A DNA stretch of 64,000 bases from Bipolaris cookei. Taxonomy: Eukaryota > Ascomycota > Dothideomycetes > Pleosporales > Pleosporaceae. Where the stretch lies: positions 1 through 64,000 of the forward strand of contig NRSV01000031.1 in the NCBI GenBank assembly GCA_002286855.1, in the 5' to 3' direction. The notes beneath the pieces are model-generated. The model was not told the origin of the DNA and ran no database searches. It worked only from the letters and a program-made list of their open reading frames with translations. This document shows positions 1 through 9,645 of the stretch, piece after piece (within the stretch, counting starts at the first letter, position 1; each line of letters opens with the position of its first letter). The position numbers were made by a program, and so were the translations under genes.

Positions 1-365
1 TGGTATTGAGTAATTAGATGTTTAGTTTAAGGAGGTGCGCAAGTTTGATGGGGTGCGCCGCTCGCTTGCCTGCGCCGCTCGCTTGCCATACACGTTATGT
101 ATTGGCTGCCTATTGATTATCTGCAAAGAGCTGTCGTCTGCTAGTGTGCTAAGTACGATCACGTGGCTTAGATCTTGGGTGCAAAGATATTACACAGATA
201 TTTACTACGAATAGCATAAACCATACGACAGCAGAGGTTCGCTAGTGGTCACCCATCTAACTGCTTGTCCGCCAGCCGCAAGCTTGAGCACATGAAGCCA
301 TCTATCTACTATTGCCAATATATAGTAGTATATTTTTTGATTACTTATCAATCCTTTCATCAAAA
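1..365. other. Left-edge non-coding stretch
   Basis: No open frame or RNA gene is recognisable. A short duplicated phrase (the ctcgcttgcctgcgccg type) occurs near positions 60-85. It probably represents the 5' flank of the tRNA gene or the end of an off-window gene. Confidence 0.4.
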
Positions 366-464
366 TCCGATATGGTCTAGTGGCTAGGATTTGCCGCTCT
401 CATCAAGAGTTAGTACGCTTCTAACAGCGCCGGCAAGGCCCGGGTTCGATTCCCGGTGTCGGAA
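366..464 (+). tRNA. tRNA-Glu (CTC) with a 27-nt intron
   Basis: The 5' half begins tccgata and the 3' half ends tgtcgga plus discriminator a, which form a complete 7-bp acceptor stem with one T-G pair. The T arm contains ggttcgattcc. The anticodon stem TGCCG/CGGCA encloses the loop CT-CTC-A...C. An intron of 27 nt (403-429) sits one base 3' of the anticodon, the canonical position for eukaryotic nuclear tRNA introns. Removing it leaves a 72-nt tRNA. The D arm (ggtctagtggctagga) matches eukaryotic tRNA-Glu. The tRNA reads GAG codons, with splicing by the tRNA endonuclease and ligase. Confidence 0.93.
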
Positions 465-882
465 CATGTCTTTTTGAAACTCCATCTGCTTTTTGCTTCA
501 TTGACTCTTTTTTTGAAGTTTTTGCTCTCATTGTGTTGAGGGACTGTTCCACCCACCATCCGCTATTATTCATACCTGAATCATTTTTTCCATCAAAGCC
601 AAGGCTGTTAGGAGCTTTCTGACTATGAACTGTCGCGTTCCTAGTTATTGCTGGTGTGTTGTTGCGATTTGTTGGCTCTACATCCTGTCAAGCACGAGCA
701 TCCAACATCACCCCTGATTACCTCGGCAACCTATCTCTACTCCTCACGCCAATCATGAACATAAATCCAATATCGCCGCTAAATACAGCCAATTCGCGAC
801 AACAACAAGTCAGCTTAATAAAATGATCTGTTGCAGAAGTTTAATTTTAGATTTGTACTCGTAACTATCTTCAGACGCCACG
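465..882. other. Intergenic, tRNA 3' flank and thiolase 5' flank
   Basis: The tRNA is followed within 15 nt by T runs (tttttg, then ttttttttg near 510) that can terminate RNA polymerase III. The remainder shows no gene and probably contains the promoter and leader of the thiolase-like gene. Confidence 0.45.
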
Positions 883-2724
883 ATGGTGCCACACAACACC
901 CCCGTTATCATTGGTGTAGGCGATATTAAGAATCGCTCTACAGCTGTGTCCGCTGCCAAAGAACCCGCAATATTGATGCTCGAAGCTATACAAGCTGCCA
1001 TCTCCGACGCGAGCCCTAATTCTGTCTCGGAGCTGCAGGTTGCAATCGACAGTATCGATGTAGTCAGAACATGGACGTGGCCATATCCGGATTTACCGGG
1101 TCTATTAGCAGCGAAGCTGGGCGTGCAAGCGAGTCTGAAATGGAAACGATATTCGGAGCATGGAGGCGATAAGCCGGGGAAATTACTAGACGAGGCCGCG
1201 AGACGAATTGCAAAAGGCGAGTGTGAGGTTGCTGTTGTGACGGGAGGCGAGGCGTTGGCTTCCTGTGCGTAGGCTTTTTTTTCCATCCATCTACATTGAC
1301 TTCCTCAGTACATGTGTCGAAAGGACAGTTTGGAGAACTTACTGACAATCCTTTCCTTGCTCCCGTTAGTATCTGCATGTGCAGCAGCCAAAAAACTGCC
1401 TCCGCCGGGCTGAACGCCCCCTTCTTCAACCGTAGATTCAGTCTTTACACCCACCGGTCGGGATCTAGGAAACAGTATTGCCCTCATCTAACAGCCCCTC
1501 TCGCCTGCTGATAGCTCTCAGACCTTGGTGCGATACATAAAATTGGTGCTCAGATACACGTTTACCCTTTGTACGAAAATGGGTTCCGTGCCCATCGTGG
1601 CCAGTCGCTCCAGGCGAATCACGAAGAGAGTGCGAGGCTGTATGCCAAGTTTGCTCGTGTAGCAGAAAAGAACGAGGTAGCATGGGGATATGGCCAGAAA
1701 ACGAGTGAAGAGGAGATTTCAAGAGTTGGGGGAAAGAACAGAATGATTTGTTACCCTTGTACGTCCTCTACTCCTTCCGCACTCATTCCTCCATCGCCCG
1801 CTCTTTCCTCGTGATAGGGCGCTACTGCAATAACACCAAGAGTTGCTGTGCGTGCGATTCCTATTTGACGAATTGCTGACTCCTGCAGATCCTCTGCTCA
1901 TGAATGCGTTCAACACCGTCAACCTCGCCGCTGCCGTCCTCATTACTTCCACATCTCATGCTACCCGTCTCGGAGTACCCCCCTCAAAATGGGTTTACCC
2001 CCTCGGTGGTGCTGGGACACGCGACGCAGATGAGTTCTGGCAACGGCCCAATTTCTACTCGTCACCAAGCATCTCACGTTCCATCGATGCCAGTCTGCGC
2101 GTTTCAGGTACAGCGAAAGAAGACATCGACCTCTTCGATATATACTCTTGTTTTCCGATTGTACCCAAGCTCGCAGCCCAACATCTCGGATTGCCGCTTA
2201 CGGGAGGCAAAAAGCCGCTGACCGTGCTGGGCGGGTTAACGTCGTTTGGTGGGGCAGGAAACAATTATTCGATGCATGCATTTACGGAAATCACGAGGCA
2301 GCTGAGAGACGGAAAGGGTAAAAGGGCAATGGTACTGTGTAACGGAGGTGTGCTGAGTTATCAGTACGTTGTCATCCTTGGAAGAAATCCTCGAGAAGAT
2401 GGCCAGTATCCAACGAAAAGCCCGCTGCCGGACACGATCACGGATGTTCCTGTACCAGATATTGCGGTGGATGCCCAGGGAGAGGCAGTTGTGGAAACAT
2501 ATACCGTCGAGTTTGGTCGTGACGGGAGTCCACTGAGGGTCTATGTCGTGGGGAGGTTGAGAAGCAATAACAAGCGTTTCTTGGCGAACCATGGCGATGA
2601 GAGTACACTAAAACGCATGGCCAGTGGTGTTGGAGAGATTGTGGGCAAGAGTGGGTGGGTGTGGCAAGATACGGCGAAGAAAGGACGGTCACTGTTTGCA
2701 TTCGAAAGCCCTGCAAAGCTGTAA
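883..2724 (+). CDS. Peroxisomal thiolase-like protein (SCP-x/TTLP type), in-frame TGA in exon 2
   Basis: Modelled exons are 883-1264, 1370-1474, 1522-1758 and 1889-2724, giving 519 residues. The N-terminus (VIIGVGDIKNRST), GGEALAS, VYPLYENGFRAHRG, FDIYSCFPI and the glycine-rich LGGLTSFGGAGNNYSMHA stretch are typical of thiolase-like proteins with an extra C-terminal domain. The protein ends in AKL, a PTS1 signal, so it is expected in the peroxisome, probably in beta-oxidation or acyl-CoA/sterol side-chain metabolism; the substrate is unknown. In the best conserved splice form the codon at 1411-1413, where the flanking PPPG-TPP context leads me to expect Trp, is TGA. A longer intron 1 ending at 1435 (acceptor ccgtag, good pyrimidine tract) also preserves frame and removes the stop together with 22 codons. 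The gene could therefore be a recent pseudogene, be spliced around the stop, or carry a base error. Confidence 0.72.
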
Positions 2725-3850
2725 AGTGGTCTGAGATCCATGCATGTGACCGAAACTTGAGACCAAGATTTTTTTCATAGAGCATAGGGAAATGGCGTTG
2801 TCGTCCTAGCTGTCAGCCATAATAAGAAAAGTGGAAATGGGACAAGATTGGTCATCTACGCTACACCTTGTCTTACTGTGCACAAACTACGTGATTGAGT
2901 ATCCTTCACATTGTATTGTCGCATGAGCTCATGTAGCGGGAGTAAGGGAACAATCATTTTCAAGTTCTCTAGGAATTTGTCTTCTCAGTTGTTTCTTTCT
3001 AGTCTTTACAATATCTACGTACTGTCTATCATACTACATCCCAAAAACGTAAGCAGTGAATACTAAGGCAAGGAGTAGACGACTGTTATCACGTATTTGC
3101 ATTGATGATACTTTTATCGGTAAAGCATGCCCATCTTTTGATTCATGAGGACCTTTATAATATAGGCGCCCTATGGGAATTCCAATGACATATGTTGAGA
3201 AAAGAGTATCCTGTAACCTTCATAGCTAGCTGCACAGAGAAAAAGGGCATGTCCGACTGCCCAGTGGGTGATTGACCTTTCGAAGGTAACGTCAGACGAA
3301 TCATTGAGGTGAACGGTGAATATCATACTTGGCTGGTTACTGAAGGCTAAGGTCTGTGCGCACCTGAGTGCGTTTGTACACTGTTTATACGTCTCCCGCC
3401 TAGCACAGTTACCCACTTTGCCTCCATACTACAAAATCAACCCCTTCGTTACCATTGCGACAATATGCCTACAGACGCCCATTTGATTAAAGTTAAAGGC
3501 GCCTATGAGCGCGTACCTGAAAAAGGCCAGAGTATGTTTTCTCATACAATCTGCATCAAGCGATGCTGACCGTACGGGTATTAGATGGATTTCGGTTCCA
3601 GTGGAGCAATATCTCCCGCCAAACAATGTCATCAATTTTGATGATAAAATTTAAGTACAAAACAAGGCTATTGCATATGGCCCGAAATTTAAACTGTTGC
3701 TACTTTATGTTTGCAGTGTAGTGTATCAACTAGTCAGTACCCCAAAGATCTTTGTGTTTACCAGTGATATAGTAGCGCCGCAGACGGTAGTCACCATTAT
3801 TTAGTAAGTGCCTCTACGAGGACCCAGAGCCAGCGCTAAGTTTATTGCAG
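2725..3850. other. Unresolved gap with coding-like scraps
   Basis: No complete gene can be built here. Short open stretches occur on both strands, for example a 49-codon + strand ORF at 3505-3654 and a stop-free run around 3690-3800. A good donor (gtaagtg at 3804) pairs with an acceptor (ttattgcag ending 3850) that leads directly into the next gene. This suggests that missing 5' exons of the CCCH gene lie in this interval. Confidence 0.35.
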
Positions 3851-5495
3851 GAGTGTCCGTGGATATACGCTAGTGCATCCTTCTGGAAGTCCAATCTTAT
3901 AATCCCTAATCCCACGAGCGGTCAAAGATCAAGCAACTGGGTCCCTTTCAACATCCAGATCCAACCTACAAAGGAGGAGCAAGCATTCTTTGTACATGTG
4001 GACCCAATATTCCTCGACTTTCCACGCCCTCGTAAGGGCTATGATGCGTTCGTAGCGCCAAATAGGGCAAATATAATGGAGCCAGTACCAATGCGACGAA
4101 AATTGAAGAATCAAGAACTGGCTGGACCGGGGTGAGAATCGTCAACGCGAAGACGACGACGAAGAAGAAATCAAATGGCCAACTCGACGGCCGTTCGTCA
4201 GTGAAAGTGACAATATGTCGAACTGAAAGATGAATCGTTAGGTGGACTGAAAGATGAACTGTCCAAAATAAGGGAAAAAATCGCAAGACTAGACGATCAA
4301 CTGTCGGAGGAATTCGCAGAACTGAGAGCCAACTCTTGGTCCTTCGCTGGAACGAATCGCGAAAATCAGTTTCCCTCCGGGCCTCCTGGACGTCAATATA
4401 GTGGCGATGGTGGACTTCCTCATCATGTATAAACTCTGCCCCAAAATCAGCAAGAATTTATATTGTTCCAAGTCAATGACATCACCCTCATAATACAATA
4501 TAGCCTAATTCTGCTCGTGATGCTTACTAAAGGACATTTACATCCATGGGAGAGATCTTTACACACGTGAGCGTGATCACTCGCCCCGCCGTGCACTTCC
4601 CAACATATATGATTTTCGATATACTCGCGCCCATGAAGATAGCTTCTTCTCCTGTGAGGCTGGGCCCCCACAGCACAGAGCTGAGACGCCGCCCCCCACT
4701 CAAGCAGCAGACGACTACTTGAGTCGCCAACTCGGGAGCAGACTTCTTTCTATCTTCGAAGAGATGGTTGCGGAAAGAGCTGCCCGAATAGCAAAGGAAG
4801 CTTCTGAGGCTAGGCCATCCTCGCCGCAAAGCCAGACGCCTGTTGCCGCCACCAGATCCGAACAACGTCATGGCGAGCAGGCTGCCACAACAACGCACGT
4901 GGCCCGCAGGTCAGATAGCAGCGGATCTGACACGTATCCCACTTTGGTTATTAGGGCGAGGCCTGAGTTGACTCGACCTACAATGGCACAGGTTGCCATC
5001 CGACCAGAACCCCAAGCACAAAACAAGGCGGGGAGTATCGCAACACCCTCTCGGTCCGGTACTGTCATTAAGCCAAAGACATCGGCAGAGATCTACAAGC
5101 GCATGCAGGACGAGTTGAAGGCGCTCCTCGCAATAGAGTACGACAGCAACGCCGAGTCCCCCTTGATGCCACACAGATATGGCAGCGCTTGGGACGACAG
5201 TGTCTCAGGATGCATCTTCCCCTGGAGGTATGGCGCTACAAACTTCTGCAACCTGGGGCTTTGTAAAGACATATTCATGGACAAAACGTGCAAGGGCAAG
5301 AAGTGCACACATGCGCACAATTGGCTTTCAAAAGATCAACTCGCATACTTGCTCAGTCAGCCAGATGCGAAAACAAGGGAACCGGCAAGGAAATTTGTTT
5401 ATGAGTTTTTTTTCCCATGTGATTCCATGCCTGGGACAGCATGGACATGCCCACTTTCGATGACCCTGAGCCTCCCAAGCTGCCGACAAGTCTAA
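3851..5495 (+). CDS. CCCH zinc-finger protein, 5' end not resolved
   Basis: Three exons join in one frame: 3851-4031, 4242-4426 and 4533-5495. Their introns (gtaagg...gttag and gtataa...taaag) keep phase, giving about 442 residues without a start Met. Exon 2 encodes a charged, probably coiled-coil segment (KDELSKIREKIARLDDQL). Exon 3 encodes a disordered region, then near the C-terminus a CCCH finger of the form C-x8-C-x4-C-x3-H inside LGLCKDIFMDKTCKGKKC followed by THAH. Such fingers usually bind RNA, sometimes zinc-dependent protein partners. The upstream boundary at 3850 is a splice acceptor, so at least one earlier exon is missing. The tail after the T8 run at about 5407 is doubtful: a one-base shift there opens a plausible alternative C-terminus ending near 5525. 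It could be a decaying gene. No orthologue is recognised. Confidence 0.45.
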
Positions 5496-5768
5496 CCAAG
5501 TCGGAGCGTCTTCCGCTGTTGAAATGAAGGTCAAACTTGAACTTCAATTGGTGATGGCTGGGCCAAGCCACCTAATACTTCGGATGTATATACCTCCCTC
5601 CGTATAATCCTAGTTAGCCAATGAATCCATTATCCAACATTCGCGTCATAGAGATTCTGTACGTTGTACCCAGGTTCAGCGTACTGAAGCCGATTATAAC
5701 CAGGGCCCAAGAAAGGCAGCGAGTCCTGTGTCACTTGAACGATTGTCCGCTCACCAGTGTACGTGATC

Positions 5769-8455
5769 TCACACGACCTTGACCTCCTTCGCCACCGCCG
5801 CACAAAGTTCAACACTCACGCCCGCACCAGAAAGCACATGTATCCAAAGCCTCTGAGTATCACTCAACCGATCGTTCTCGCTCTTGACCTCTGCAAACTT
5901 GACCTCGCCCTTTGCTTCTTGTTGCTCCTCTTGCTCGACTCTCCAGAGAAAAAGATCTGGGACGCCGCCGCCCCTCTGCCCATACTCTTGAGCCATGACT
6001 TTACATATTGTGGCCAGCGCTTCGCCATCAAAGCATTGCGCAATCTCCACGAGATCTTTCACGTCATAAGTCCAGTCTAGTCCGACAACGCAAGTCCGCC
6101 GTTCATGATGGTCGTTGTAGATTCTCTGGATGATGCCTGGCGCGCTACCGTTTGAAATCTCATTCAGCTGGGAATTGATCTCTGAGATACGTGAAGGGTA
6201 GAAGGCGTCGGTGTGTAAGTCCAACGGGCAGGTCTGGTACGGCGTCTGGAAGACATTAGGAACATATGTAAAGAGGACGTCGTAGAAGAGGTATGCAAAG
6301 AGGGTGCGTATAATGCCACCTTCGCTATGGAATCCTTTCCACCCCTGGTTGCGGTAGTGCGACAGGCACATTGCTTCGACTGAGCACTCACCATCCTCGC
6401 GTGGGTCAATCCAGATGGTCTTCCCGCCGCGTCTGCCAGAGTTGGAATGGGGAGAGTTGCTTCGTCTTGACGATACAGAGGTTTCACGCTCGATGCGGGT
6501 TCCCTCCATAGTAACCTCGACTGGCTTTGTCAAGCGCACGTGAGAAAAGTCGTGCTGGAGTCGTTTGGCAAAGTTGAGAGACATCTCGAGTTTTGTAATG
6601 CGCTTCTGGAGGTCATAGTGGTGGATGACATGTACGAGATTGTCTTGTAAGCCATCTTCACACGTCTGCAGTGCAATCTGCTTCCAGTGCCTCTTTTGCT
6701 TGTCTACACTCCTCTTTCCTGGGTCGGTGAGCGCTGCCATGTAGTGCTCCTCAAGAAGCGCTTTGCGTTGATACCATGCACCTCTCCGCGAGTGATGGAA
6801 AAGGCGCTGGCGCAACAATTCAGTTATAATCTCGTGTTCGCGCTTGTGTTTTTTCCGGCGCCTGAGCACGTCGAGCGCTTTGTGGATGATACGTGTGTAT
6901 ACCCAAGCTGGAGATAGCCGACGTAGATATGAGCCCTCCCCGCTGTGATAGACGCTATCTTCTTTTTGCTGTTCTTCTTGAACAAGCGTCCGCCAGCGGG
7001 GGTATATTTCCTCAAATTTGTCAAGAATTTCCTGGTAGCCTTTCTCTGTAGGCCTACCATTGTATTCTAAAATGGTGTCTATCCTGTGTTGGGTGCGGAT
7101 GGACGCCTCGTACTCCAACAACAATGATCGCGAAGCGAAGATATTCGCTGATCGAGAGACGATGTACTCTGGGAAGTTTCGACGCGCTATTTTGGCCAGG
7201 ATGATGGTTGTTAGCGACTTCTCTGTCCACTCTGTCGAGCGGTAAAAGACAAGGTGCACGCGCTCAAAGAGCCTTAGAGGTGCTAGAGAAAGCCGTATAC
7301 ATGAACCAGTCTCCTGCATGATCCTGCGCGTAAAATGCGCATCACGGTTGGCGTCATCTGAGAGTTCACCCTCAGACTCCAGTTCCACATCTGGTGTTTC
7401 TGGCCGAGACCGGGATGCGGAAGATGCTCTGGACATTTCCGAATCTGAACGCTTCAGTCTGACGTAGCCTAGGCCAGTTTGCTTCTGGCTTGTACGTCGG
7501 AGGGCCTTCAAAAGCTCGCTCTTATTCTTTCCCTTGATCTTAGCATCCTTTGCAAGAGCTTTGAGTTCATCCAGTTTCAGGAGCGACGACGCTTCTTCAA
7601 GTGTGCTTATTTCCTCTTCGGATCGATCCGCGAACGTAAACGATGTGCTTAGTACAGTTCCAGTCGGTGCCTCCGACTCGCCTGGATGCGACTCGACTTG
7701 GGAAGAAGATACAGGCAGTTCGTACGTGCGCTGTAATGTTTCGGCTGCCGCATCGAGATCTGAGATATCGTCATGGTAGCCAAGGTTCTTTACTCGATGC
7801 CAGGCAGATGTCTTTCGCAGGAACAACCGTACATATCTGCAAATCGACATCAGAACTAAACCATAACGTCTTGGGTTGTTTCCACTCACAAGTACTGCGC
7901 TTCATAACCCAAGCCCCGCCATATTCGAAAGACTTCTGTCTCTGCTTCATCGAAGAGGTGCCCTTCTTCATCTAGAACAGTGTCCAGTGCCAAGTTGAAT
8001 GCATCGACGTAAAGCGAGCTCGTACCCCTGATCCATGCATGCTTTTCCAGACGTTCACTGGTTTCTTTTGATTTGTTATCTTCCAGTGCCTTGTATGCTT
8101 CATACTCCTTGATGGTGTCATCGTCTATATTCACATCCGGCAATGCACTCTCCAAATCTGTTTTGGGCTCCTTCTCTTCTTCTTTGAATTCCACAGACGC
8201 GCATTCATCCTCGGAGCCATGCACCTCACGTTTCACTCTTTTGCGTGGCGTAGGCGGTGCCTTTTTCGAAATGTTGCCTTCCTTTTGACGCTTTACTGGT
8301 TGATCTCGTTCGCCGTCAAAGTTTGTAGATTTCGGGTGTTTGATAAACCGAGTAATCATCTGATTGTGAACGGAAGGACTTCGGGGGTTAAGAGCCATAT
8401 CTGGAGTCGCAGCAAGCTGCTGAGTGGCTCCATTGGTCCAAAGCGGCGTCGCCAC
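5769..8455 (-). CDS. FAN1: Fanconi-associated nuclease 1 (FAN1), VRR-NUC structure-specific nuclease
   Basis: Two exons, 8455-7890 and 7836-5769, with a 53-nt intron, encode 877 residues. The C-terminal VRR-NUC (PD-(D/E)xK) domain, about residues 790-866, shows GGGVPDLFLWR followed by VKFAEVKSENDRLSDTQ, which supplies the metal-binding Asp, Glu and Lys. A SAP-like DNA-binding motif (KLDELKALAKDAKIKGKNK, about 274-303) precedes an alpha-helical TPR-like middle region. FAN1 is a nuclear 5' flap endonuclease/exonuclease that acts in interstrand-crosslink repair. The N-terminus is basic and disordered and has no Cys-rich UBZ finger, unlike the human protein. Met20 is an alternative start. The gene is tail-to-tail with the CCCH gene. 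Confidence 0.93.
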
Positions 8456-9645
8456 GAGAGCGGACGCGATTTCCCCAGGATCGCGGTGTCACGAGGGAGC
8501 TAGTCCTTTCTTGTCATCAAAAGAGCGCCTCAGTGACGTCATTGGAAAAGGAAAGATGAGCCTCGTGAAGACGAGCCAGCAGCGCAACTGGAGCAGCCGG
8601 AGCAGTGTGCACCTAGGGCAGCTAGAGAAACTAGAACTATAGTTCTACTATTGCTATATAGCTTCGTATAAAGTATTGTTGTTTCACTTTGAGTTTTTGT
8701 ATTCCAGGTGCGGGGGTAAAAATTAATTGTTGCACGACACCTCGTAGTCCACCGTAATCAATAGCCCCGAAACCTGCCTAATCTAGCAACCTCCAGACTC
8801 ACTCTCTGGATATACAGCGAGAATTGGACGAGAAGCCTGCTAATCCTGTAACTTAGAGAGAATACTATCATCACGGTTGAGAAGATGAAGGAGAGAATGC
8901 TTCGAAAGTATTATTGGAACGTTTTCCTGGTACCTCTGATATAAACTGCCCTGAAGATGTTATTTACTTGGATATCTTAACCCTATATTCTCATGGGCAT
9001 GTACTAACTTCTTTGGCCCTCATCTGCCATCTCTAACAGCGTTTCTTCCCAAAGTCTAATGCAATCCTCTCCATGCTCTGCTCAACCCTTGAAATCTTCC
9101 ATAGCTCATGTGTTTACAAACGTGGGTATCCTCTGGTCCATTTATCCAAACCGATGTGCTTGATACCTCTACAAACCCAACAGAGAAAACTTATTCAAAA
9201 GAATACGGCATGTCTTGAAGACATCATGAGCATTCACCTTCCTTTTGTTGCCCAGGATTCTAATGAGAATCTTAGTGGCATCCCCGATAGCCTCAATTCT
9301 CTACGGCTCGTGTATCTTTATGTTGAAATGGATACGAATCTGAATGCAAGTCGTTTCCTATTGCAATATTGCAAGCGCATTTACAAGATCGATAGTCTGT
9401 TACTGTTCTTCTTGGGACTTGTTGATGCTGCTAGGAACCACCAGACTTTATGGATGCAACAGCGGAAGCGAAGCGCAGTATCGGACTGACTGTCTGCACT
9501 GCGACAGACATACAGGCGTCAGTGACAACAAAACTCTTTGCCGCACGAAAAAAAATATCGTCTTCTGTTGGTGATTTTCGTGCGACTCGCTCAATCAGTG
9601 TGCGTACAGCTGTTGAAGTGTGGACCCTTCGATGCGCCGAGACCG
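8456..9645. other. Intergenic, AT-rich in part
   Basis: The FAN1 promoter lies at the left end. Positions about 8640-9060 are AT-rich with no open frame. A 138-codon + strand ORF at 9073-9489 has no recognisable domain and no splice context, so I do not call it a gene. The 3' end of the following minus-strand gene approaches from the right. Confidence 0.4.

Noticed and set aside
9073..9489. 138-codon + strand ORF starting with ATG
   Set aside because: No domain, no flanking splice signals, in AT-rich intergenic DNA; chance is sufficient.
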